A stretch of 64,000 bases of DNA from positions 3,534,001 to 3,598,000 of the forward strand of contig NZ_CP154631.1 in the NCBI RefSeq assembly GCF_039555755.1, in the 5' to 3' direction. Both the position numbers and the translations under genes were made by a program. Shown piece by piece: positions 44,196 through 52,142 of the stretch (the stretch's first letter is position 1; each line of letters begins with the position of its first letter). The notes under the pieces are model-generated. The model saw nothing but the letters and a program-made list of their open reading frames with translations, searched no databases and was not told the DNA's origin. The DNA comes from Pseudomonas sediminis. Lineage in GTDB: Bacteria > Pseudomonadota > Gammaproteobacteria > Pseudomonadales > Pseudomonadaceae.

Positions 44196-44734
44196 GACGC
44201 CTGCTCCTGCTGTTGCCGCTGCTGGCTTTTCTGGCGATCGCCGTATTCCTCTATCGCGGCCTGTTCCTCGATCCATCCGAACTGCCTTCGGCGCTGATCG
44301 GCAAGCCGTTCCCGGCTTTCAGCCTGCCGTCGCTGGACGATCCCGAGCGCACCCTCAGCGAGGCCGACATCAAGGGCCGGCCTGCGCTGGTCAACGTCTG
44401 GGCCACCTGGTGCCCGGCCTGCCGCCACGAGCATCCGGTGCTGAACAAGCTGGCCGAGGCCGGTGTGGTGATCCATGGGGTCAACTACAAGGATCAGCGC
44501 GAACCGGCGCAGAAGTGGTTGCGCGACCTGCACAACCCCTATCAGCTCAATATCGAAGATGCCAAGGGCAGCCTCGGTCTGGACCTGGGCGTATACGGCG
44601 CGCCGGAGACCTTCTTCGTCGATGCCAAGGGCATCATTCGCCACAAGTTCGTCGGCACCATCGACGAGCGCGTCTGGCGCGAGCAGCTGGCGCCGATCTA
44701 TCGAGAATTGGTCGACGAGGCACAGGCACCATGA
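44192..44734 (+). CDS. ccmG: CcmG (DsbE), periplasmic thioredoxin-like reductase
   Basis: Protein of 180 residues with an uncleaved N-terminal anchor (LLLLLPLLAFLAIAVFLYRG) and a thioredoxin fold with the active site WATWCPACRHEHP. It reduces the cysteines of apocytochrome c before heme attachment. It overlaps ccmF and ccmH by four bases each. Confidence 0.95.
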   Translation: MRRLLLLLPLLAFLAIAVFLYRGLFLDPSELPSALIGKPFPAFSLPSLDDPERTLSEADIKGRPALVNVWATWCPACRHEHPVLNKLAEAGVVIHGVNYKDQREPAQKWLRDLHNPYQLNIEDAKGSLGLDLGVYGAPETFFVDAKGIIRHKFVGTIDERVWREQLAPIYRELVDEAQAP

Positions 44735-45366
44735 AAACTACTGCGCTCGATCATGCTGCGTTGAAAACAGGCTGGAGCGCCAGCCCGGTCAAATGCTCAT
44801 TTACAACTTGTAAACTCCGCTTCTTCGCCTGCTTTCGCCTTGCCTGCTCTTCGCTCGCGACGTTTTCACGGCGCCTGCCTAAACGTCTGTTGATTTCTGC
44901 CGGTCTGGCGCTTGGTCTGTTGGCCAGCGCGCATGCCGCCATCGATACCTTCGAGTTCGCCAATGAGGCCGAGCGCCAGCGTTATCGCAATCTGGTCGAA
45001 GAGCTGCGTTGCCCGAAGTGCCAGAACCAGAACATCGCCGATTCCGATGCGCCGATCGCCATGGACCTGCGCAACGAGATCTACCGCTTGCTCGAAGCGG
45101 GCAAGAGTAACGACGAGATCATCGATTTCCTGGTCTCGCGCTATGGCGACTTCGTGCTCTACAAGCCACCGCTGACCAGCCGCACGCTGCTGCTTTGGTA
45201 TGGCCCGGCCGGCCTGCTGGTACTGGGGTTCGGCGTGCTTGGAGTGATCGTTCTGCGTCGCCGCAGCGAGCAGAAGAATCGCCCAGCCGCTGGCCTCTCC
45301 GCCGATGAGCAGGCGCGCCTCGCCGCGTTGCTCGAACAAGCCTCTCAGGACAAGAAAGACCGATGA
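44731..45366 (+). CDS. ccmH: CcmH with an inserted N-terminal extension
   Basis: Protein of 211 residues. The family part starts at a signal peptide ([19 protein letters not shown]) and then has the [15 protein letters not shown] active site (RCxxC), a membrane helix and a short tail. The first 50 residues are not family sequence: after the ATG that overlaps ccmG, 147 bases (44734-44880) stand before codons AAA CGT CTG, which would give a normal MKRLLISAG start without them. The extension contains several Cys and Arg. CcmH reduces apocytochrome and works with CcmG and CcmI. A TTG start near 44890 is an alternative. Confidence 0.88.
   Translation: MKTTALDHAALKTGWSASPVKCSFTTCKLRFFACFRLACSSLATFSRRLPKRLLISAGLALGLLASAHAAIDTFEFANEAERQRYRNLVEELRCPKCQNQNIADSDAPIAMDLRNEIYRLLEAGKSNDEIIDFLVSRYGDFVLYKPPLTSRTLLLWYGPAGLLVLGFGVLGVIVLRRRSEQKNRPAAGLSADEQARLAALLEQASQDKKDR
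44734..44880 (+). repeat. 147-base insert in the ccmH start
   Basis: Non-family sequence inserted in frame between the first and second codons of ccmH. AAAAC follows the ATG and AAAC stands at the right junction, which may be a short duplication. Its 147 bases are exactly 49 codons, without a stop. The sequence looks like a pseudomonad intergenic repeat (from memory only); no second copy is seen in this window. Confidence 0.6.
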
Positions 45367-46574
45367 TCGATTTCTGGTTGCCCGCCGGGCTGCTGTTGCT
45401 GACTGCACTGGCGTTTCTGCTGATTCCGGTTCTGCGTATTCGCAAGCTGCAGGCCGAAGAAGACCGTACCGCACTCAACGTCACCCTCTATCAGGAGCGC
45501 CTGCAGGAGCTGGAAAACCAGCGTCAGGCCGGCGTACTCGATGAAGCGCAGATGGAGGCCGGCCGCGCCGAAGCGGCGCGCGAGCTGCTCGATGACACCG
45601 AAGGCGTGCAGCGCCGCAGCAGCGTGCTTGGCGGCAAGATTCCGTTGGTCTCGGCGCTGCTGGTACCCGTGCTGGGCGTGGCTCTGTACCTGCATTGGGG
45701 CGCCATCGATCAGGTCGAGCAGACTCGCCAGCTGGCCGCTGCGCAGCCGCAGAGCATCGAGGAAATGACTGCGCGTCTGGAGCAGACTGTCCAGCAGCAG
45801 CCAGACTCCGCCGAGGCCTGGTACTTCCTCGGCCGTACCTACATGGCGCAGGAGCGTGCTGGCGATGCCGCCAAGGCGTTCGAGCGTGCCGTGGAGATTG
45901 CCGGGCGAGCCCCGGAACTGCTCGGCCAGTGGGCGCAGGCGCTGTACTTCGCTGAAGGCAAGCAGTGGAGCGAGCAGATGCAGACGCTCACCGACGAAGC
46001 GCTGAAGGCCGACCCGCAAGAGGTCACCAGCCTGGGCCTGCTTGGTATCGCCGCTTATGAAAACCAGCGCTATGCTGATGCCGTGCGTTACTGGGAGCGC
46101 CTGGTCGCCGTGCTGCCGGAGCAGGACCCGTCGCGCGCGGCTATCGCCGGTGGTATCGAGCGCGCCCGTCAGCAGATGGGCGAGGGCGAGCAGCCCAGTG
46201 CGGCAGCAGCGCCGAGTGCCAAGGTGCATGCGTTGGAGGTCAGCGTGTCGCTGTCGCCCGAGGTGCAGCAGAACGTGCAGCCGGGCGATGCCGTATTCGT
46301 CTTCGCCCGAGCACTCAGTGGCCCGCCGATGCCGCTGGCAGTCAAACGCCTGAAGGTCTCCGACCTGCCGGTGCAGATCAGCCTTTCCGATGTGGATGCG
46401 ATGATGCCCGAACTGAAGATTTCCCGATTCGACCAGGTGCAACTGGTGGCACGTGTATCCCGTGCGGGTAACGCCACCCAGGGCGAATGGACCGGCCAGA
46501 CTGGCCCGGTCGCCAACACCGCCCGTGACGTTCAGGCGCTGCTGATCGACAGCCGCGACGGGCAGACCCAGTGA
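45363..46574 (+). CDS. ccmI: CcmI (CycH), apocytochrome chaperone
   Basis: Protein of 403 residues: N-terminal membrane helix (about 3-22), a coiled region (30-90), a second helix (about 98-117), then TPR repeats ([34 protein letters not shown] and following) and a C-terminal beta domain. It binds the C-terminus of apocytochrome c and presents it to CcmF/CcmH. It overlaps ccmH and the next gene. Confidence 0.94.
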   Translation: MIDFWLPAGLLLLTALAFLLIPVLRIRKLQAEEDRTALNVTLYQERLQELENQRQAGVLDEAQMEAGRAEAARELLDDTEGVQRRSSVLGGKIPLVSALLVPVLGVALYLHWGAIDQVEQTRQLAAAQPQSIEEMTARLEQTVQQQPDSAEAWYFLGRTYMAQERAGDAAKAFERAVEIAGRAPELLGQWAQALYFAEGKQWSEQMQTLTDEALKADPQEVTSLGLLGIAAYENQRYADAVRYWERLVAVLPEQDPSRAAIAGGIERARQQMGEGEQPSAAAAPSAKVHALEVSVSLSPEVQQNVQPGDAVFVFARALSGPPMPLAVKRLKVSDLPVQISLSDVDAMMPELKISRFDQVQLVARVSRAGNATQGEWTGQTGPVANTARDVQALLIDSRDGQTQ

Positions 46575-46897
46575 AGCGTCTGGTGCTGGCCTGCGCACTC
46601 GGGCTCGGCCTGAGTGGCTGCGTACTGCAGCAACCGAGCGCGCCGGTGGGTGACTTGCCACCGGTACAGCAGCCATCGCACCCGCGCTATGCGCCGCCGC
46701 CTGGGGTGAAGAGCCACTGGAATCCGGGACTGGGCGTCTATGTAGTCGAAGGCGCACGTGATCTGTACTACCGCGAGCGCATCTTCTACCGCTGGGACGG
46801 CGGCTGGAGCTGGTCTTCGCAAGCCGGCGGGCCGTGGAAGGAAACCGACAGCTCTGGCATTCCGCCGGGGTTGTTTCGTCAGTATCAGAACCGCTGA
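46571..46897 (+). CDS. Small lipoprotein at the end of the ccm operon
   Basis: Protein of 108 residues from a GTG at 46571 that overlaps the ccmI stop. It has a lipoprotein signal with lipobox LSGC (Cys near residue 17), a Pro-rich stretch, then a compact Trp/Tyr-rich domain ([28 protein letters not shown]). No function is known to me. The overlap with ccmI shows co-expression with cytochrome c maturation; the tail domain resembles other small YXWDG-type envelope lipoproteins only in composition. Confidence 0.8.
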   Translation: MKRLVLACALGLGLSGCVLQQPSAPVGDLPPVQQPSHPRYAPPPGVKSHWNPGLGVYVVEGARDLYYRERIFYRWDGGWSWSSQAGGPWKETDSSGIPPGLFRQYQNR

Positions 46898-46900
46898 TCG

Positions 46901-46952
46901 CGTAGGGCGGGTGAAACCTGCAAATCGACCTGGCAGGTCGCACTCACCTTAC
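46901..46952. repeat. Palindromic GTAGGGCGGGT-family repeat after the ccm operon
   Basis: CGTAGGGCGGGTGAAACCTG onward (46901-46921) faces a diverged arm ending CTCACCTTAC (46932-46952). Same family as 13067 and 52090 but decayed. Confidence 0.65.
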
Positions 46953-46962
46953 AACCGCATAT

Positions 46963-46990
46963 GAAAACGGCGCCCGAAGGCGCCGTTTTC
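46963..46990. terminator. Bidirectional intrinsic terminator
   Basis: Twelve-base perfect stem GAAAACGGCGCC (46963-46974) / GGCGCCGTTTTC (46979-46990), loop CGAA, with A and T runs on both sides. It serves the convergent ccm operon and the DASS transporter gene. Confidence 0.9.
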
Positions 46991-47008
46991 GTTGGTTGTG
47001 ATCCGTGC

Positions 47009-48466
47009 TCAATGCGCCCAGATCATGCCCACCAGCAGATAGCAGATCAGCGTCACCAGCACCACGCCGAACAGGTTGAGGACGAAACCCGCCTTGATCA
47101 TCGACTGTATCTTCATATGCCCGGTGCCGAACACGATGGCATTGGGCGGCGTCGCCACTGGCATCATGAAGGCGCAACTGGCAGCGATGGCGGCAGGAAT
47201 CGCCAGCAGCTCGGCCGGCATGCCCTGCGAGACGGCCAATGCCCCCAGCAGCGGCAGGAAGGCTGCTGCGGTGGCAGTGTTGGAGGTGACTTCGGTGAGG
47301 AAGATGATCACCAGCACCACCACGCCGATCATCGCGATCACCGGCAGGGCGCCCAGCGCCCCCAGGCTCTGTGCGATCCATTCGGCCAGGCCGGTGCTGC
47401 GAATCACGCCCGCCAGCGACAGGCCGCCGCCGAACAGCAGCAGCACGCCCCAGGGCAGTTTGCTGGCGCTTTCCCAGTTCATCAGGAACACGCGCTGTTT
47501 GACGTCCACCGGAATCATGAACAGCGCCAGCGCCGCAGCAATGGCGATGCTGGTGTCGTTGACGCCGGGCACCCAGCCGGAGATCAGCGGCTGGAATACC
47601 CAGGCCAGCGCGGTAGTGACAAACACCAGCGCCACCAGCTTCTCGCCACGGCTCAGTGGTCCGAGTTCGGCCAGCTCGCTACGGATCAGTTGCGTGCTGT
47701 CATGACCGGCCAGGTTGAAACCACCACGGGTCAGCCACCACCAGATGAACGCTAGCATGATCACGGCTACTGGCACGCCGAGCAGCATCCACTGGCCGAA
47801 GCCGATCTGTACGTCATAGTTGTCGGCGAGGAAGGCGGCCAGCAAGGCATTCGGTGGGGTACCGATCAGCGTGGCGATGCCACCGACACTGGCGGCGTAG
47901 GCAATCGCCAGCAGCAAGGCAGTGGCGAAGCGCTCACGATCGGCTTCGCCGGTGCTCTTCTCGCTGGTGAGCATGCCGATTACCGAAAGGCCGATAGGCA
48001 GCATCATGATGGTGGTGGCAGTGTTGCTCACCCACATGCTGAGAAAGGCCGTGGCCATCATGAAACCAGCGATCTGCCGGCTCGGCTTGCTGCCCATGGC
48101 CAGCAGCGTCATCAGTGCGATGCGCTTGTGCAGGTTCCAGCGCTCCATGGCCAGGCCCAGGACGAAACCACCGAGGAACAGGTAGATGGTCGGGTTGGCG
48201 TAGGGCGCGGTGGCGGCATTGAGACTGTCGATGCCCAGCGCCGGGATCAACAGGATCGGCAGCAGCGAAGTGGCCGGGATCGGAATGGCTTCGGTCGACC
48301 ACCAGGTGGCCATCAGCAGGGTCAGGCCGATGGTGGCCCAGGCGGTGCTGGAGAGGCCGGCTGGCGGCTCGGTGACCAGGCAGACGAGCAGTAGCAAGGG
48401 GCCCAGAATCAGACCAATCCAGGCAGCCTTGGCAGGTGCGGTGGATTCATTGGTGGTAACGGCCAT
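47009..48466 (-). CDS. DASS (SLC13) family sodium/anion symporter
   Basis: Protein of 485 residues with about 12 membrane helices. The two repeated signature regions are present: SNTATTIMMLPIGLSVIG (first SNT motif, about 148-165) and EVTSNTATAAAFLPLLGAL (second SNT motif, about 400-418), as well as the hairpin YANPTIYLFLGGFVLGLAMERW. Members carry dicarboxylates, citrate or sulfate with sodium; the substrate cannot be told from the sequence. It stands alone between a terminator and the potassium channel gene. Confidence 0.9.
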   Translation of the reverse strand: MAVTTNESTAPAKAAWIGLILGPLLLLVCLVTEPPAGLSSTAWATIGLTLLMATWWSTEAIPIPATSLLPILLIPALGIDSLNAATAPYANPTIYLFLGGFVLGLAMERWNLHKRIALMTLLAMGSKPSRQIAGFMMATAFLSMWVSNTATTIMMLPIGLSVIGMLTSEKSTGEADRERFATALLLAIAYAASVGGIATLIGTPPNALLAAFLADNYDVQIGFGQWMLLGVPVAVIMLAFIWWWLTRGGFNLAGHDSTQLIRSELAELGPLSRGEKLVALVFVTTALAWVFQPLISGWVPGVNDTSIAIAAALALFMIPVDVKQRVFLMNWESASKLPWGVLLLFGGGLSLAGVIRSTGLAEWIAQSLGALGALPVIAMIGVVVLVIIFLTEVTSNTATAAAFLPLLGALAVSQGMPAELLAIPAAIAASCAFMMPVATPPNAIVFGTGHMKIQSMIKAGFVLNLFGVVLVTLICYLLVGMIWAH

Positions 48467-48549
48467 GGCGCGCTTCCTTTAGCTAAAAAGTCGGGCTTTA
48501 TAGCCCACAGGGCGACTTTATGACCACGCGCTGGCCAATCGGTTTTGCT

Positions 48550-49428
48550 TCAGTCTGTTTCAGGTGTGTTTTGCGTCGACGCTGACGGCTCGACCGGTCT
48601 GCTGAACAGCGGTCCACCGCAGCGGCTACAGAAGGCCGCGCTGTACTCGTGACGGTTCTTGCGACAATGCGGGCAGTCATGCTCTATCAGCCCGTCCTGG
48701 CGCATGGCGTTGGCCAGTTCGGCGGTGAAAATACCGGTAGGCACGGCGATGATCGAGTAGCCGGTGATCATCACCAGCGTAGCGAGCATCTGGCCTACGG
48801 GAGTTTGCGGAGTGATGTCGCCGAAACCTACGGTGGTCAGCGTCACCACCGCCCAGTAGATACCAGTAGGAATGCTGGTGAAGCCATTGGCTGGGCCTTC
48901 GATGACGTACATCAGCGCGCCATACACGGTGACCAGGGTCGAGACGCACACCAGAAACACCACGATCTTCTGCTTGCTGCCGCGCAGCGCTACCAGCAGG
49001 AAGTTGGCTTGGGTCAGGTACTGGCGCAGCTTGAGCACACGGAAGATACGGATCATGCGGATGACGCGGACGATCATCAGGTACTGCGCATCGGCGAACA
49101 CCAACGCCAGGATCGCAGGCAGCACTGCGAGCAGATCCACCAGGCCGAAGAAACTGAAGGCATAGCGCATCGGCTTGGGCGAGCTGTACAGGCGCAAGCC
49201 GTACTCGATGGCGAACAGCGCGGTGAAAAACCACTCCAGCGCGCCGAACACAGCAGCGTGCTGGTTGTGGAAGTGCTCGATGCTGTCGAGCATCACCACC
49301 ACCAGGCTGGCAAGGATGGTCACCAGCAGCCAGTTGTCGAAGCGCTGAGCGGCCGGCGTGCTGGTTTCGAAGATGATGATGTAGAGGCGTTGGCGCCAGC
49401 TCTGCCGGTTTTCCATGGCAAGGTCCAA
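48550..49428 (-). CDS. Voltage-gated-like potassium channel with C-terminal zinc ribbon
   Basis: Protein of 292 residues with six membrane helices; S4 shows spaced arginines (IVRVIRMIRIFRVLKLRQY), followed by the pore loop and selectivity filter TLTTVGFGD and the S6 helix. The tail has CPHC and CSRC pairs (near 253-256 and 270-273) typical of a zinc ribbon. It would pass K+ in the inner membrane. An internal ATG four codons later (49416) is also possible. The extra zinc-binding tail is uncommon in simple Kv-type proteins and may sense metal or redox state. Confidence 0.88.
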   Translation of the reverse strand: MDLAMENRQSWRQRLYIIIFETSTPAAQRFDNWLLVTILASLVVVMLDSIEHFHNQHAAVFGALEWFFTALFAIEYGLRLYSSPKPMRYAFSFFGLVDLLAVLPAILALVFADAQYLMIVRVIRMIRIFRVLKLRQYLTQANFLLVALRGSKQKIVVFLVCVSTLVTVYGALMYVIEGPANGFTSIPTGIYWAVVTLTTVGFGDITPQTPVGQMLATLVMITGYSIIAVPTGIFTAELANAMRQDGLIEHDCPHCRKNRHEYSAAFCSRCGGPLFSRPVEPSASTQNTPETD

Positions 49429-49503
49429 ATCAAGCGAAAGGGCACAGCCTAGGCAGGAAGGCGGAGTAAGGGCAAGGCCGTAGTTGTGCTTGCTGCTCTG
49501 TTC

Positions 49504-49887
49504 TCAATCCCCTTCCAGCGAAGACTCCTCCCGCGGATCACTCAGCACGAAGGTTTCACCTATGGCCGCTGTAATCCGCGCGGTGCCCAGATTGAGTAGC
49601 TGCCACTGCCATTCACCGTAACGGGTGCTCAAGATTCCATGGGCATGGCAGGGGCCGTGGAGGTACCAGGCGTGCTCCTGGCTGTGGGTGATGAGGAGGT
49701 CGTGACGCAGGAAATCGGCGACCAATGCTTCGCTGACCTTGAAGCTATGGCAGTTGTCTTGCGCCGGGCCGAGTCCATCTGCGATCACCACGATATCGCT
49801 GACCGGGCCAATCAGGCTCGGGTTTGACTCTGCGCAGGTCGTAGCGGTTGCCAGTAGCAAGCTGAGGCCGAGAGTTCGTCTGTCCAT
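49504..49887 (-). CDS. Small exported protein of unknown function
   Basis: Protein of 127 residues with a probable signal peptide (RRTLGLSLLLATATTCAES). The mature part has two Cys (in DNCHSF and GPCHAHG), a Trp/His-rich middle (HAWYLHGPCHAHGILSTRYGEWQW) and an acidic end. I do not recognise the family. Its nearest neighbour on the same strand is the urea-transporter-like gene upstream; no link in function is evident. Confidence 0.6.
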   Translation of the reverse strand: MDRRTLGLSLLLATATTCAESNPSLIGPVSDIVVIADGLGPAQDNCHSFKVSEALVADFLRHDLLITHSQEHAWYLHGPCHAHGILSTRYGEWQWQLLNLGTARITAAIGETFVLSDPREESSLEGD

Positions 49888-49923
49888 GTTCCGCGCGCTC
49901 CCTTTGCGGTCGGTTGCGCGATT

Positions 49924-50310
49924 CTAGAACGTCGGGGTGCTGTCCTTGACTGCCTTTTGCCAACTTTGTGCACCGGCCCTGATCAGCCAGCAGGCGAGGA
50001 TGAAGGGCATGGTCAGGGCAGGTAGGCCCAGGGCGCTGAAACCGGGCTGCAGCAGGCCGAGCAGGATGCCGTAATAGCCATACAGGCCGATGGCGATATC
50101 GGCGGGCGGGTAGCCGCGGCGTTGCGCGAGTAGCATCGAGGTCAGGCCGCCGAGCAGGGCGCCGGGCAGCAGGTCAGGGGCGCCGATGAGGATGGCGATC
50201 AGCACCAGCAGGCCGCAGCCGGGGTGCTGTTGCAGGAAGATCTGGGAGAAGCCATTGAGCAGGGCGCGCAGGCTTTGCAGGGCAGGGTGTGAGGTTATTA
50301 GTCGAGGCAT
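49924..50310 (-). CDS. Half-length urea-transporter-like membrane protein
   Basis: Protein of 128 residues from the ATG at 50310. The parts LNGFSQIFLQQHPGCGLLVLIAIL, PGALLGGLTSMLLAQRRGY and IGLYGYYGILLGLL are those of the first half of UT-type urea channels, and LPALTMPFILACWLIRAG resembles the segment ending a UT half. Normal UT proteins have two such halves (about 290 residues or more); here only one is left and no second half is visible next to it. It may be a truncated gene, an internal deletion, or a half-size form that pairs. The frame upstream of 50310 is repeat DNA. Confidence 0.6.
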   Translation of the reverse strand: MPRLITSHPALQSLRALLNGFSQIFLQQHPGCGLLVLIAILIGAPDLLPGALLGGLTSMLLAQRRGYPPADIAIGLYGYYGILLGLLQPGFSALGLPALTMPFILACWLIRAGAQSWQKAVKDSTPTF

Positions 50311-50342
50311 GTTGTCTGTGCCAAGAGAGCCTTCTCCCCCAG

Positions 50343-50368
50343 CCCCTCTCCCGCAAGCGGGAGAGGGG
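50343..50368. repeat. Palindromic CCCCTCTCCCGC repeat
   Basis: Perfect 12-base arms CCCCTCTCCCGC / GCGGGAGAGGGG with a 2-base loop. Same family as the hairpins at 53602 and 53677. Confidence 0.8.
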
Positions 50369-50395
50369 AGCCGTCCGTGTCGCTTGGAGGAGGTA

Positions 50396-50469
50396 CGTAG
50401 GGTGTGCCGTGCGCACCGCCAACGAGACGCAAGGTGCGCATGGACTAGGCGGCCCCGCGACACCCTACG
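50396..50469. repeat. Palindromic CGTAGGGTGYGC repeat
   Basis: CGTAGGGTGTGCCGTGCGCA at the left and GACACCCTACG at the right, with an inner GGTGCGCA arm. The 320-base region between the UT-like gene and pyk (50311-50631) consists mostly of this and its neighbours; no gene is seen in it. Confidence 0.7.
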
Positions 50470-50551
50470 AATCAATACAACGCGCAGCCCGTACGAAATC
50501 CGGGGCACAGGGTCAGAGCATTCCCCGGATTTAATCCGAGCTACGGAGCTG

Positions 50552-50618
50552 TGTAGGGCGCCCCGTGCGCACCTTTTATTCGTGCGTACGGCTTTCGGTG
50601 CGCATGGCGCACCCTACA
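50552..50618. repeat. Palindromic TGTAGGGCGCCCCGTGCGC repeat
   Basis: TGTAGGGCGCCCCGTGCGCA on the left (50552 onward) and GGTGCGCATGGCGCACCCTA on the right (to 50618). It lies 14 bases beyond the pyk stop and could act in transcript ending. Confidence 0.75.
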
Positions 50619-50631
50619 GGAGCAGCTCGGC

Positions 50632-52047
50632 TCAATGCAGCGTTTCGATCCTCAGGCTGTTGGTGCTGCCGGGTTGGCCGAAGGGTTCACCGGCGGTGAT
50701 CACCACGGTTTCGCCACGTTGGGCCATGCCCTGGGCCTGGGCGATTTCCAGCGCTGTGCTGGTGACTTCCTCGACCTTGCGCAGGCGTTCGTTGACCACT
50801 GAATAGATGCCCCAGGCCACGGTCAGGCGCCGCGCCGTGGTCAGGCTCGGCGTGAGGCTCAGGATTGGCGCCTTGGGCCGCTCGCGCGAGGCGCGCAGGC
50901 TGCTGGCACCGGACTCGGTGTAGTTAACCAATGCGGCGACCGGCAGGATCGAGCTTATACGGCGGATGGCGCAGCTGATGGCGTCGCTGGCGGTGGCCTC
51001 GGCCTGCGGACGGCCGACGTCGAGCTGGCTCTGGTAGTCCGGGCCGTTTTCCACCTGGCGGATGATCTTGCTCATCATCTGCACGGTTTCCAGCGGATAG
51101 TCGCCGGAGGCGGTTTCGGCCGACAGCATTACCGCATCGGCGCCTTCGGCCACGGCGTTGGCCACGTCGGTGACTTCGGCGCGGGTCGGCGCCGGGGAGA
51201 AACGCATGGATTCGAGCATCTGCGTAGCCACGACCACCGGGCGGCCCAGTTGGCGGCAGGTGCGCACGATGTCTTTCTGGATACGCGGCACGTTCTCTGC
51301 CGGTACTTCCACGCCCAGGTCACCGCGCGCCACCATGATGGCGTCGCACAGCTTGGCGATTTCCTCCAGGTGGATCAACGCCGACGGCTTCTCGATCTTG
51401 GCCATGAGGAAGGCCTTGCCGCCGATCAGTTCGCGGGCTTCGACGATGTCCTCGGGGCGCTGCACGAAGGACAGCGCGACCCAGTCCACACCCAGCTCCA
51501 GGCCGAAGGTCAGGTCGCGGCGGTCTTTCTCGGTCAGCGGCGACAGCTGCAGCACGGCCTCGGGTACGTTGACGCCCTTGCGGTCGGACAGTTCGCCACC
51601 GGCGATCACTTCGGTGATCACGGCATCATTCTGCTTGGCAGTCACTTTCAGGCGCAGGCGGCCGTCGTCCAGCAGCAGGCTCATGCCCGGTTGCAGGGCC
51701 TCGATGATTTCCGGGTGGGGCAGGTTGACCCGCTTTGCGTCACCGGGCGTCTTGTCCAGATCCAGGCGCAGGCTCTGGCCGTTGACCAGTTGCACCTTGC
51801 CTTCGGCAAAGCGGCCGACGCGCAGCTTCGGCCCCTGCAGGTCCATGAGGATGCCGATGGGCTGGTTCAGCTCGCGCTCCACTTCGCGCACCCACTGGTG
51901 GCGCTGGGCGTGATCGGCGTGTTCGCCGTGGCTGAAGTTGAGGCGAAACAGGTTGACCCCGGCTTCCACCAGTTGGCGGATGTGTGCGGCATCGCGGATG
52001 GCCGGGCCGAGGGTGGCGAGGATTTTCACTTTCTTGTCGGGAGTCAT
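50632..52047 (-). CDS. pyk: Pyruvate kinase
   Basis: Protein of 471 residues of the type II pyruvate kinase family: KILATLGPA (start), LFRLNFSHGEHADH, the substrate motif LMAKIEKPSALIHL (catalytic Lys), MVARGDLGVEVP and ADAVMLSAETASGDYP. It makes pyruvate and ATP from phosphoenolpyruvate. The start MTPDKKVKI is preferred by homology over an ATG six codons earlier. As the last gene of the gcl pathway block it would carry glycerate-derived carbon into pyruvate. Confidence 0.96.
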   Translation of the reverse strand: MTPDKKVKILATLGPAIRDAAHIRQLVEAGVNLFRLNFSHGEHADHAQRHQWVREVERELNQPIGILMDLQGPKLRVGRFAEGKVQLVNGQSLRLDLDKTPGDAKRVNLPHPEIIEALQPGMSLLLDDGRLRLKVTAKQNDAVITEVIAGGELSDRKGVNVPEAVLQLSPLTEKDRRDLTFGLELGVDWVALSFVQRPEDIVEARELIGGKAFLMAKIEKPSALIHLEEIAKLCDAIMVARGDLGVEVPAENVPRIQKDIVRTCRQLGRPVVVATQMLESMRFSPAPTRAEVTDVANAVAEGADAVMLSAETASGDYPLETVQMMSKIIRQVENGPDYQSQLDVGRPQAEATASDAISCAIRRISSILPVAALVNYTESGASSLRASRERPKAPILSLTPSLTTARRLTVAWGIYSVVNERLRKVEEVTSTALEIAQAQGMAQRGETVVITAGEPFGQPGSTNSLRIETLH

Positions 52048-52089
52048 CTGGCAGACCTTGGTCATGAGTTTTGTTGATGGCGTTGCGGA

Positions 52090-52142
52090 GTAGGGCGGGT
52101 GCAACCCGCCACCAACGCTTTGGCGGGTTGCACCCGCCCTAC
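52090..52142. repeat. Palindromic GTAGGGCGGGT repeat giving the glycerate kinase stop codon
   Basis: GTAGGGCGGGTGCAACCCGC onward (52090-52111) and TGGCGGGTTGCACCCGCCCT onward (52121-52142): 22-base perfect arms. The TAG stop of the glycerate kinase gene is part of the right arm. Confidence 0.85.

Noticed and set aside
42204..44276. Minus-strand open frame of 690 codons inside ccmF and ccmG
   Set aside because: Antisense to well-recognised CcmF/CcmG; Gln/His/Glu-rich and without any domain.
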